Positions 29,026 to 40,310 of a stretch of 64,000 bases of DNA are shown in pieces. The notes under the pieces are model-generated. The model was not told the DNA's origin and ran no database searches. It saw only the letters and a program-made list of their open reading frames with translations. The translations under genes were made by a program, and so were the position numbers. The stretch covers positions 1-64,000 of the forward strand of contig JAGWTU010000019.1 in NCBI GenBank assembly GCA_028868825.1, written 5' to 3'. Each line of letters begins with the position of its first letter. Positions within the stretch are counted from its first letter, which is position 1. The stretch is from Burkholderiales bacterium. Its GTDB lineage: Bacteria; Pseudomonadota; Gammaproteobacteria; Burkholderiales; Burkholderiaceae_C.

Positions 29026-30186
29026 CTACAGGCCGCTCGCGGTCTGCAGGTTGGCCGCTTCCCAGGCCGGCATGCCGCCGCGGAACCAGTAGACCTTCTT
29101 GAAGCCGGCGCCGATCGCCGCCCGGGCGGCCTTGTAGCTCTTCCAGCATTCGGGGCCGTTGCACTGGAAGATCGTGGGCCGGTTCGGGTCGAGCGATTTC
29201 AGTCCCGCGAAGTCGTCGAGCGCGGCGTCGTAGGCGACATCCTTGAGGCTCTTCTCGCCATAGGGCACGAAGCGCGCCCCCGGGATATGGCGCTGCGCAT
29301 ATTCCTGCTGATTGCGCGTGTCGACGAGGATCACGCCCTGGCTCATCAGTCGCCGTACCTCGGCCACGCCGACGAGGGTCGCGCCGGCCAGGTCGGTGGG
29401 CGTGAAGGTCCCGAGCTGGGCGACCTTGCGGTAGCTGTCGAGCTCGGCATGCGCGGCCACCGGTCGGATGCCCGCATTGCGCAGCGGCGCCGCGAACCAC
29501 TTCGTGAGCTGGGCCCGTGCGCCGGCGTCGAGATCCTTCTTCACCACCACCGAGAACCCGCCCGGTACGCCCTCGTACTTCGCCAGCACCTTGGCCCCCG
29601 TGCGGCTGTCCTTGGACCATGGCTCCCAGTCCTCGCGCCGCACCAGGGTCGCGTCGGCCTGGTGCAGTTCGATCGCCGTCAGACCGGCCTGCGGGTAGCG
29701 CGCGTACTGCACCCGACCGAGATCCTTGAACGAGAGCGAACTCGCGTTCAGCAGCCCGCGCGCGAGGTAGGTGTAGAGCGAATCCTGCTGTGGCAGGTAG
29801 ATGCGGCGCCGGCGCAGGTCGGCGACGTCGCCGACCTCCTTGCTGCCGATGAGCAGGTATTCCTCCGCCGGGTCGGTCGAGCCGATCAGCTCGTAGCCAT
29901 GGCCGATCGCCGACGCGGCGACCTGTGCCGGCGCGATGAAGACGTCATAGCCACCGCTGCGGGTGGCGCGCATCGCGTCGGTGAGGTCGTCGCTGGTGGT
30001 GACCGTGACCGGCTCCGACATCAGCTTGCTCAGTCCCGACTCGAGGCCGGTACGCGAGACCATCAACCCGTCCTTGCGAGCCGTCGGCTCGATCGCCACC
30101 AGCACGCTGAGGTCGGCCCAAGCCGGTGCAGCGATCCCCAGCAGCATGGAGGCGGCGAGGACGAAGGCTTGGAATGAGCGGTGCAA
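29026..30186 (-). CDS. PhnD-like periplasmic substrate-binding domain fused to a rhodanese domain
   Basis: Signal peptide; 'YDVFIAPAQVAASAI...' PhnD-like lobe; C-terminal 'GVILVDTRNQQEYAQRHIPGARFVPYGEKS...FQCNGPECWKSYKAARA...VYWFRGGMPAWEA' rhodanese. Confidence 0.83.
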   Translation of the reverse strand: MHRSFQAFVLAASMLLGIAAPAWADLSVLVAIEPTARKDGLMVSRTGLESGLSKLMSEPVTVTTSDDLTDAMRATRSGGYDVFIAPAQVAASAIGHGYELIGSTDPAEEYLLIGSKEVGDVADLRRRRIYLPQQDSLYTYLARGLLNASSLSFKDLGRVQYARYPQAGLTAIELHQADATLVRREDWEPWSKDSRTGAKVLAKYEGVPGGFSVVVKKDLDAGARAQLTKWFAAPLRNAGIRPVAAHAELDSYRKVAQLGTFTPTDLAGATLVGVAEVRRLMSQGVILVDTRNQQEYAQRHIPGARFVPYGEKSLKDVAYDAALDDFAGLKSLDPNRPTIFQCNGPECWKSYKAARAAIGAGFKKVYWFRGGMPAWEAANLQTASGL

Positions 30187-30453
30187 GGGCTTCCCCGGTT
30201 CTTTCGAATTGAATCGAATCGCGACTACCGACAGCCGGCCCGGATCCCTTGCCCTGTTGCAGGCGCGAGGGTGCCGCCTGCTTGTTCTCCGTTGTCTCCA
30301 GCGAGGCCATTGTAGTCAGCGGCTCGATGCCCCGAGCCGACATCGACGGTGGGGGTCTGTCCTCGTGCGAGGCGCGAATTCCTCACCTAAACTGCGCCCC
30401 ACCTGATGGGTCCGGAAGCCATCCCGGCGCCGGCGTGAGTAGAGGAAGAACCG

Positions 30454-31665
30454 ATGGAAAGCAGTCCTCCCGCATCGCAGCAGCGTCGACGCCTGCTGCT
30501 GGCCGGTGCCCTGGCCGGCATCGGCGGCAGTGCCGCGCACGCCGCCACCGTCAATCTGCCGATGATCAATGGCCAGCGCAACCTGCTCGCCTTTCCCGAG
30601 AAGCGGCCGCTGATCGTGCTGACCTCGCGTCCGCCGCAGCTCGAGACGCCTTTCGAGATCTTCAACGACGGCCTCATCACGCCCAACGACGCCTTCTTCG
30701 TGCGCTATCACAACGCCGGTCTGCCGACCTCGATCGACGCCGACAAGCATGTGATCAGGATCGGCGGCAACGCCTGCGGCAAGCCGTTCGAATTGACGCT
30801 GGCCGCCTTGCGCAACGACTACAAGCCGGTCGAGCTGGTGGCCGTCAACCAATGTTCGGGCAACGGCCGCGGGCTGTTCGCGCCGCGCGTGCAGGGCGGC
30901 CAGCTCGCCAACGGCGCGATGGGCAATGCGCGCTGGGTCGGCGTGCCGCTGAAGGACGTGCTGGCGCGCGCCGAGCTCAAGAACACGGCGCGCCAGGTCA
31001 CCTTCGACGGTCTCGACGAGGCGATCCGCGGCGGCGGCGACTTCGTCAAGGCGCTCGAGGTCGGCCATGCGATGGACGGCGAGGTGATGATCGCCTACCA
31101 GATGAACGGCGCCGACATCCCCTTCCTCAACGGCTACCCGGTCAAGCTCATCGTGCCCGGCTACTACGGCACCTACTGGGTCAAGCACCTGAGCCAGATC
31201 GAGGTCATCGACCGCGAGTTCGACGGCTTCTGGATGAAGCCCGCGTACCGCATTCCCGACAACGACTGCGCCTGCATCGAACCCGGCACGGCGCCGGCGG
31301 CGACGAGGCCGATCGGGCGCTTCAACGTGCGCTCGTTCATCACCTCGCTGGCCGACGGCGCGCAGGTGCGTGCGGGCGCGCCGCTGGCCGTGCGCGGCAT
31401 CGCCTTCGACGGCGGCCAGGGCATCCGCGAGGTCGCCTATTCGACCGACGGCGGCCAGAGCTGGCGCGAGGCGACGCTGGGCGCCGACCTCGGCCGCTAT
31501 TCGTTCCGCGAATTCACCTTCGGCTTCGTCCCCGACAAGGGCGACCACGACCTGCAGGTGCGGGCCTGGAACCGCAGCGGCCAGAGCCAGGCGCGCACGG
31601 CGACCTGGAATCCCTCGGGCTATATGCGCAACGTCGTCGAATCGGTGAAGGTGAGGGCGGTATGA
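30454..31665 (+). CDS. Sulfite dehydrogenase, molybdopterin subunit (SorA/SoxC-like)
   Basis: Tat-like RRRLLLAG leader; sulfite-oxidase fold features ('VAVNQCSGNGRG', C-terminal Mo-Co dimerisation-like domain 'IREVAYSTDGGQSWREA'). Confidence 0.88.
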   Translation: MESSPPASQQRRRLLLAGALAGIGGSAAHAATVNLPMINGQRNLLAFPEKRPLIVLTSRPPQLETPFEIFNDGLITPNDAFFVRYHNAGLPTSIDADKHVIRIGGNACGKPFELTLAALRNDYKPVELVAVNQCSGNGRGLFAPRVQGGQLANGAMGNARWVGVPLKDVLARAELKNTARQVTFDGLDEAIRGGGDFVKALEVGHAMDGEVMIAYQMNGADIPFLNGYPVKLIVPGYYGTYWVKHLSQIEVIDREFDGFWMKPAYRIPDNDCACIEPGTAPAATRPIGRFNVRSFITSLADGAQVRAGAPLAVRGIAFDGGQGIREVAYSTDGGQSWREATLGADLGRYSFREFTFGFVPDKGDHDLQVRAWNRSGQSQARTATWNPSGYMRNVVESVKVRAV

Positions 31666-31991
31666 AGCAGCTGCGGATGAACATTGCGGCGACGGCGCTG
31701 ATCGCGCTCGCGCCGGTGGCGATGGCCGCGCCGAAGACGATCCAACTGCCCCCCGACGCCGTCTTCCTCACGGCGAGCCCGCTGCCGGGCTACGCGCTGG
31801 CGCAGGCCAACTGCGTGGGCTGCCATTCGGCCGAGTACATGCTCTACCAGCCGCCGACGGCGCCGCGCGCCTACTGGGAAGCGATGGTCAAGCGCATGAA
31901 GGCGGTGTTCAAGGCGCCGGTGGAAGACGCCGCCATGCCGGCCATCGTCGACTACCTGGCCAAGACCTACGGCGCGGAACGGGCCAGGTAG
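31662..31991 (+). CDS. Sulfite dehydrogenase cytochrome c subunit (SorB-like)
   Basis: Overlaps the preceding gene by 4 nt; signal peptide; 'CVGCHSAEYMLYQPP'. Confidence 0.85.
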   Translation: MKQLRMNIAATALIALAPVAMAAPKTIQLPPDAVFLTASPLPGYALAQANCVGCHSAEYMLYQPPTAPRAYWEAMVKRMKAVFKAPVEDAAMPAIVDYLAKTYGAERAR

Positions 31992-32094
31992 GGTCGCGCC
32001 CGGGGCGGCCGGGCCGAGGGTCACGCCGGCGCGGCCGCCGCCGCACGGGGTCGCGCCGCTAGAATTGCAGCTAGCTCCCGAGTAGCCGACCGCC

Positions 32095-32558
32095 TTGCAA
32101 AACGCACCTGCCCAGCCCGTCCCGACCGTCGCCGCCGGGTCGTTCCTGACCCTGCATTACCGGCTCGCGGGGCCCGACGGTGCGTCGGTCGTCGACACCT
32201 TCGACGGCCCGCCGGCCACGCTCTCGCTCGGCCAGGGCCAGCTCGCGCCGGCGATCGAGGCGCGGCTGATCGGTCTGGCCGAGGGCACGCGCGCGGCCTT
32301 CGACATGCCTGCCGGCGCCGCCTTCGGCATGCGCAACCCCGAGCTGATCCAGCGCGTCAAGCGCTCGCTGCTGCTCGAACTCGGCGACCCCGAGGCCGAC
32401 TATGCGGTCGGCGACGTCGTCGAGTTCCCGACCCCCGACGGCCAGGGCCGCTACGCCGGCGTCGTGCGCGAGGCCGCGGCCGAGAGCCTGCTGTTCGATT
32501 TCAACCACCCGCTGGCCGGCTTGCCGGTGCGCTTCGAGGTGCAACTGCTGGGGGTCTT

Positions 32559-32562
<4 letters not shown>
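32095..32562 (+). CDS. FKBP-type peptidyl-prolyl isomerase, SlpA-like
   Basis: TTG start; '[46 protein letters not shown]'; adjacent to ispH as in many proteobacteria. Confidence 0.85.
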
Positions 32563-34920
<2,358 letters not shown>

Positions 34921-34988
34921 AGCGGCGACCTGGCCGCGCCCGGCCTTGGGCTAGAATGCGCGGCTTCGCTGATCGCGAGACCACCTAC

Positions 34989-35080
34989 GGAGAGATGGCA
35001 GAGTGGTCGAATGCACCGGATTCGAAATCCGGCGTACGGGTCCTCCCGTACCGAGGGTTCGAATCCCTCTCTCTCCGCCA
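34989..35080 (+). tRNA. tRNA-Ser (anticodon CGA), CCA encoded
   Basis: Acceptor GGAGAGA pairs with TCTCTCC; anticodon stem-loop CCGGATTCGAAATCCGG; long variable arm; T-arm GAGGGTTCGAATCCCTC; 3' GCCA. Confidence 0.95.
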
Positions 35081-35223
35081 AGCTCGCCTATGAAAACTGG
35101 GTGATGTTTGAGTGAAACCCATCTCAAAGCCCACCATCCCGGAAATGCATCGGGGTCAGTTGCGGTGATGCGACGTAGATCCTGGCCTACCCTTTGAGCC
35201 ACCCGCCCGGCAGGATCGCCGGC

Positions 35224-35484
35224 ATGGGACAGATCAGCCACTCCACATCGATGGGTTACCGCGACCGGCCGTGCTCGTACTGCACGCGGTTCGTTGGCAT
35301 GACCCCTGACGGCAGCGCCGCGCGCTGCGGGCTGCCGAACGCGGCGCGCGTGCGGTCACAGCCGCAGTGGGGGTGCAGCGGCTTCGAGCGCGAGATCGGC
35401 GCCGACGATGAGCCCGGGCCGCCGGGAGGCCAGGTCAGGGCGGCCCCCCGCGTGCTGGCCGCGACGACGGCTAGGGGAGCGTGA
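35224..35484 (+). CDS. Small Cys-containing hypothetical protein
   Basis: 'RPCSYCTRFVGMTPDGSAARCGLPNAARVRSQPQWGCSGFEREIGADDE': regular C-x2-C...C...C spacing suggests zinc binding. Confidence 0.5.
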   Translation: MGQISHSTSMGYRDRPCSYCTRFVGMTPDGSAARCGLPNAARVRSQPQWGCSGFEREIGADDEPGPPGGQVRAAPRVLAATTARGA

Positions 35485-36200
35485 CCTTAGCTCGGCGGCC
35501 GGCCTCGCTCTCTGGGGGCCTTCCCGCCACGCGGCGTCCGGTCCCTTTCCTCGAAGGACGCTTGGTTTGATCGGCCGGCTTCGGAAGCGGTTTTGTATGG
35601 GTCGCTTGCGCTGGCGCAATCTCGCCCTTTCCGGTCAGCCTCAGGGCTCCTCCGTCCAGCGTCTTGCAATAGGCGAGAAAGAGCGGAGTTGGCGAGTCAC
35701 CGGCCGCAGCGCCGCGCGGCGAGCCGAGTCGGCCGTTCGCACGCTGGGCGGGCGTCGCCGAAATCAGGATGACGCTGACGGCCGGAGCCGCAATCCGATA
35801 CGACTTTCGCTTCATCGTGCGCTCGGATTAGCGCGGCGGGAGGTCGGTGCGGCGTTCCTCGCTCTCGCGCAGCAAGAACGCGTTGAAGTCAACGCGATGC
35901 GCAGGCCCTGCCTCGACGGTCTCAGGTCTGGCGGTGCCACCCATGATCCGGATCGCCCGGGCCGTTGCCTTGCGTGGAAACTCGACAGTCGCACCGGCTC
36001 CCCCTTGCCGAAGGGTGAAGGAGCAGACGGGGACCGGCACGGGCATTGGGCGAAGTTTGCCAGACCTCAGGCTGGTTCGTGGTTGACCCTTCGCGCTCTG
36101 AGGTCGGCGCGGCAACCGAGTCCGGTGGGCCCGGCGCTGTCGCCGCGCCGGTCAGGCTGCAGTGGGCGCCGTAGGTGGCGGCGGCGCCGTGAATGCGGCC

Positions 36201-36554
36201 CTAGAGGCCTGCCTCCTTCTTGAGTCCCAAGATGGCAGAGATCACGCTCGAAGACACCGTCGCGTAGGGCGAGCCGGCGTCGAGCATCTTCTCGGCCTTG
36301 GCGTAGTCCTTCCGATTGATCGTTGCAGCGACAGCTCCGGCTTCACGGTGAAACGCGGCATGTTGCGAGAGGCATGTCGAGTAGGCCTTGAGCTGGCTGT
36401 ATCGGGACTTCGCCTCGCCGTGCAGCCACTTGCCGAGGGCGCAGCAGTCATCCCGAGAAATCGTGGCTGCATCGGTGTCCTCGCGCTTGGCGATGGCCAT
36501 GCGCAGTTTGACCTTCCACTCGGTGTGCGCGCCAGATGCTTGTGCTAGATCCAT
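36201..36554 (-). CDS. Stand-alone CZB (chemoreceptor zinc-binding) domain protein
   Basis: 'HTEWKVKLRMAI...DDCCALGKWLHGEAKSRYSQLKAYSTCLSQHAAFHREAGAVA' fits the CZB H-C-H-H pattern. Confidence 0.75.
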   Translation of the reverse strand: MDLAQASGAHTEWKVKLRMAIAKREDTDAATISRDDCCALGKWLHGEAKSRYSQLKAYSTCLSQHAAFHREAGAVAATINRKDYAKAEKMLDAGSPYATVSSSVISAILGLKKEAGL

Positions 36555-36955
36555 GGTGTTCCTCGATCAAGAATTGACGCGCCCGGCCCCGGGCTGTCGT
36601 CTGCTCGACTCTTCGGCACAGCCTCATCAGACTTGAGGCCGATTGCATCGGCACGAGGAGCCCGGGCCGCCGGGCGGTGCCTCCCTCCGCGGTCGATGTG
36701 AGCAGCTTTCCGGTCGGCTTTCCGCCACGTCGGCGTGGGCGTCGCGGTGCACTCAGTCGCTGCACGCGCGCCAACGGGCGCCGTGGGTCCGGCCGCCGAG
36801 TCCGCGCGCCGGTCTGCTTGCCGGCAACGGCGGGCATCCCAGGCAACGACCCGTCAACTGCGTCACGGTTGAACCTGGCCCCCCCTTGAACGAGGGGCTT
36901 TGGGCGAGCCGCCGATGCCCTACGCTTGCGGCCCACCCATCGACCCCGGACCCGC

Positions 36956-37180
36956 ATGCGCTTCATCGTCTCAGACGTCACCGGACACGACATCGCCTTG
37001 CTCGACTCGGCCGGCCGGCGTCATGCGGCGCGTCTGCTGGAGACCTCGCTGAAGGTCGGTGTCGAAGTCCACGGCGGGCACCCGGTTCGCGGTTTCGCGA
37101 TCCTCACCGAGCCGGGCACCGGCCGCGCCTGCCCCGTCGTCTACGAATCCGTCGGCCGTCGCGCAGCCGGGTCGGCCTAA
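36956..37180 (+). CDS. Small hypothetical protein
   Basis: 'MRFIVSDVTGHDIALLDSAGRRHAARLLETSLKVGVEVHGGHPVRGFAILTEPGTGRACPVVYE'; coherent beta-rich ORF. Confidence 0.45.
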   Translation: MRFIVSDVTGHDIALLDSAGRRHAARLLETSLKVGVEVHGGHPVRGFAILTEPGTGRACPVVYESVGRRAAGSA

Positions 37181-37214
37181 TCCGCGGCCCATGCGCTAGC
37201 CGGTACCCGCAGGC

Positions 37215-37589
37215 TCAGGACCCGGGTCGCGACAGCCGCTCGACGATCTCGATGAGACGCAGCGGGCTGAACGGCTTGGAGAGGTAGTCGTCGGCGCCGG
37301 CGTCGCGGCCGATGCCGAGGTCGTTGCGATGGCCACGGGCGCTGACGAGAACGACCTTGGTCGCGCGTGTCGCAGCATCACCCTTGATGTGCTCGCACAG
37401 CTGCAGGCCGTCGATCGAGCCCGGCATCATGATGTCGAGCAGGACCAGATCGGGCCGCCATTCGAGCACCTGGAGCCAGCCGGCGTCGGCGTCGAAGGCC
37501 TCGCGCAGTTCGCGTCCCTCATCTTCGAGCGTGGCGCGCAGCAGGCGGCGGATGTCGGACTGGTCTTCGACGATCAGGATCTTCTTCAC
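37215..37589 (-). CDS. Single-domain response regulator (CheY-like)
   Basis: 'KKILIVEDQSDIRRLLRATLEDEG', 'DLVLLDIMMPG', 'DDYLSKPF'; GTG start. Confidence 0.92.
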   Translation of the reverse strand: MKKILIVEDQSDIRRLLRATLEDEGRELREAFDADAGWLQVLEWRPDLVLLDIMMPGSIDGLQLCEHIKGDAATRATKVVLVSARGHRNDLGIGRDAGADDYLSKPFSPLRLIEIVERLSRPGS

Positions 37590-37732
37590 GGTGCAACGCG
37601 TCCGGGTTCTGGTGTGGGGGGCGGGCAACTGTTCGATATACCGGTGCTGCACGGGTTATCGGCAGCGGCATCCCGGGCTTGAGCGGCGCCCGGGACATCG
37701 GCGTACGGGCTTGCAGGCACAATCGGTGCGAC

Positions 37733-38644
37733 ATGCCGACCCCATCCCGTGCGCTCGCCTTGTTGTTGGCCCTGGCCTGGCTCGGCGGCTGCTCGACGCG
37801 GTCCGCCAACGTCCAGCCGCTGCCGGCCAGCGCGGCCGAATTCGCCGCCTGGGACTGCGACCACATCGAGGACGAGATCGACATCGTGCAGCAGCGCGCC
37901 GCCGACGTCGCGTACGCGGTCGACGAGCGCTCGGGCAACAACATCGTCGCGCTGGGCGTCGGACTCACGCTGTTCTGGCCCGCCGTGCTGGCGATGCGTC
38001 CCAACGGGCTCGAGGCAGCCGAGCTGGCGCGCCTGAAGGGCCGCGACGAGGCGCTGCGCACGGCCCTGCGTGAGCAGCGCTGCCCCGCCCGCGACGAGAC
38101 CCTGCCGGCGGCGCGCGCCGCGGCGTTGCCGGTGGCCATCGGCGAGCGCCTGGTCTACGAGAACCGCACCGAAGCCCGCGGACCGGCGGGCGAATGGGCG
38201 CTGCGCGTCACGGCGCTGCGTCGCGGCGACATGGAATACCGCGTCGAAGGTCCCGGCGGCGGCGCGTGGAAGCAGGATCTGGCGGGCAATATCGTCGCCG
38301 CGCCGGCGGGCCAGCTGCAATGGCCGCACCTGTTGCGCCACGAGTTGGACCTCGGCGGCGTGACGGCGGGTGACATCGTGGTGGCCCAGGATCCGCTGCA
38401 GCGCGCGCGCATGCGCGGCCAGGTCGTCGCCGTCGGGCCGCAGACGATCGCCGGCCGGCGCTTCGATGTCGCCGTCATCGAACTCTTCGGCGACGCGCCC
38501 CGCGGCGACGCCTCGACGCGCGTCGAAGGCGTCATCGTCGTCGACCGCCACAGCGGCATCCTGTTGCGGCTCGACCTGCGCAGTGCGCAGGCGCCGTTCA
38601 ATCTGCAGCGTCGTCTGACGCGCATCGAGGCCGCGTCGCGCTGA
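37733..38644 (+). CDS. Putative lipoprotein
   Basis: Signal peptide with lipobox 'LAWLGGC'; uniform coding ORF. Confidence 0.7.
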   Translation: MPTPSRALALLLALAWLGGCSTRSANVQPLPASAAEFAAWDCDHIEDEIDIVQQRAADVAYAVDERSGNNIVALGVGLTLFWPAVLAMRPNGLEAAELARLKGRDEALRTALREQRCPARDETLPAARAAALPVAIGERLVYENRTEARGPAGEWALRVTALRRGDMEYRVEGPGGGAWKQDLAGNIVAAPAGQLQWPHLLRHELDLGGVTAGDIVVAQDPLQRARMRGQVVAVGPQTIAGRRFDVAVIELFGDAPRGDASTRVEGVIVVDRHSGILLRLDLRSAQAPFNLQRRLTRIEAASR

Positions 38645-38828
38645 TGCTCGAATGCCGTCAGACGACGGTTTCTCGGTTCCGCGATGCTCCGAAAACCGCC
38701 GTTTCATTGCGGATTCCGAGGGTCGTTCGCGAGCCCCAAAAGGCAACAATTATTTACCGCTGGCCCACTGCGGCGATACCGCCGGCGCTCAGCATGCGGC
38801 CATGCCTTTACGAACTCCTGGAGCACCG

Positions 38829-39476
38829 ATGAAGATCCATTCGATTCATCTGCATGCGCGCCTGCGGGCCCTGCAGGGCGTGGCATGCACCGGGGCGCTG
38901 CTGTCGGCGCTGACGTTGGGACTGGCCGGCACGGCGGCGGCGCAGCCCGCGCCGCCGATGGCCGACGCCGCGGGTGCCATGCACCCGGCCTGGGGTCACG
39001 ACGGTCACGACATGTCCCCGGGGATGGGTGGCGGCATGCACGAAGGCATGCACGAAGCCATGGGCGGTGGCATGCATGAAGGGATGATGCATCGCGGCAT
39101 GGACCCGCGCCGCATCCACCGCATGCTCGAAGTGATGAAGGCCACGCCCGAGCAGCATGCGCAGGTCAGGGCGATCATCGAGAAGGCGCATGCCGACATC
39201 CAGGCCCTGCGCCGGTCGTCGCAGGCCTCGCGCGGCCAGATGCACGCGCTGTTCGAGCAGCCGACCATCGACGCCAAGGCGGCCGAGTCGCTGCGTCAGC
39301 AGATGTCGGCCCAGCGCGACCAGATCGGCAAGCGCATGCTGCAGGCGCGCATCGACGTGGCCAACGTGTTCACGCCGGCGCAGCGTCAGGCGCTGATCTC
39401 GCGCGTCAAGGAACACCGGGCCCTGCTCGAGCGCCAGCGCGCCGAGCGCGAGGCGTTCGCCAAGCGCGCACCCTGA
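38829..39476 (+). CDS. Spy/CpxP-like periplasmic protein with Met/His-rich segment (copy 1)
   Basis: Signal peptide; 'SPGMGGGMHEGMHEAMGGGMHEGMMHRGMD'; 'ATPEQHAQVRAIIEKAHADIQALR...FTPAQRQAL' LTxxQ-like helices. Confidence 0.82.
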   Translation: MKIHSIHLHARLRALQGVACTGALLSALTLGLAGTAAAQPAPPMADAAGAMHPAWGHDGHDMSPGMGGGMHEGMHEAMGGGMHEGMMHRGMDPRRIHRMLEVMKATPEQHAQVRAIIEKAHADIQALRRSSQASRGQMHALFEQPTIDAKAAESLRQQMSAQRDQIGKRMLQARIDVANVFTPAQRQALISRVKEHRALLERQRAEREAFAKRAP

Positions 39477-39553
39477 TCGAGCCCGGCGCCGGCCGCGCGC
39501 TATGCTGTCGGCCTCGAGGGACCCGTCCCCGGCGGGCCCGGCACCGTCTCGAT

Positions 39554-39570
39554 GCCCCCGCAATGGGGGC
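39554..39570 (+). promoter_or_regulatory. Hairpin GCCCCC-GCAAT-GGGGGC in the leader of the response-regulator gene
   Basis: 6-bp perfect stem with 5-nt loop read directly, 26 nt upstream of the RR start codon; followed by GGTTTCATT rather than a run of T, so the function is uncertain. Confidence 0.4.
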
Positions 39571-39596
39571 GGTTTCATTCCCAAGCTAGCCAAGCC

Positions 39597-40304
39597 ATGA
39601 GCCACCTTCTGCTGATCGACGACGATGCGCGACTGACCGAGATGGTCAGCGGCTACCTGCGCAACAACGGCTACGAGGTCGACAGCGCACCGACGCTCGC
39701 CGCCGGGCGCGAGCAGCTCAAGCAGGGCAGCTACGACGCGCTCGTGCTCGACCTGATGCTGCCCGACGGCGACGGCCTGGACTTCACGCGCGAGCTGCGC
39801 AGCCAGCCGCGCACGCGCCGCCTGCCGCTGCTGATGCTGACGGCGCGCGGCGAGCCGACCGACCGCATCGTCGGCCTCGAGATCGGCGCCGACGACTACC
39901 TGCCCAAGCCCTTCGAGCCGCGCGAGCTGCTGGCGCGCGTGAAGGCACTGCTGCGGCGCTCGGCGATGGACCAGGAGACCGAGGAGGACGAGGTGCTGAA
40001 CTTCGGCCGCCTAGAGATCGACGTCGGCGCGCGCCAGGCGCGCCTGGACGGCGTGCCCTGCGATCTCACGAGCCATCAGTTCGAACTGCTGACCGTGCTC
40101 GCGCGCAGCCCCGGCCGCGTGCTCTCGCGCGACCAGATCATGGACCTGCTCAAGGGCCATCCGCTGGAGGCCTTCGACCGCAGCATCGATGTCCACATCT
40201 CGCGCATCCGCGCCCTCATCGAGGACGATCCGAAGGCACCCAAGCGCGTGCTCACGGTGCGCGGCGCCGGCTACGTGTTCGCCAAGAAGCAGGATTCCGA
40301 ATAA
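39597..40304 (+). CDS. OmpR-family response regulator (copy 1)
   Basis: 'HLLLIDDDARLTEMVSGYLRNNGYEV', 'DALVLDLMLPDGDG', 'DDYLPKPFEPRELLARV', C-terminal winged helix. Confidence 0.94.
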   Translation: MSHLLLIDDDARLTEMVSGYLRNNGYEVDSAPTLAAGREQLKQGSYDALVLDLMLPDGDGLDFTRELRSQPRTRRLPLLMLTARGEPTDRIVGLEIGADDYLPKPFEPRELLARVKALLRRSAMDQETEEDEVLNFGRLEIDVGARQARLDGVPCDLTSHQFELLTVLARSPGRVLSRDQIMDLLKGHPLEAFDRSIDVHISRIRALIEDDPKAPKRVLTVRGAGYVFAKKQDSE

Positions 40305-40310
40305 CGCCCG

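Noticed and set aside
35408-36223. 271-aa plus ORF and overlapping minus ORFs after tRNA-Ser
   Set aside because: Composition typical of spurious GC-rich ORFs; conflicting minus frames (35471-35815, 35828-36115) are slightly more plausible but not supportable without homology.
35410-36680. Short repeat GAGCCCGGGCCGCCGGG near 35410 and 36658
   Set aside because: Only ~17 bp and very GC-rich; chance similarity likely.
34989-37200. Possible tRNA-Ser-targeted integration remnant
   Set aside because: No integrase fragment and no repeat of the tRNA 3' end seen downstream; only weak ORFs, so not called as an element.
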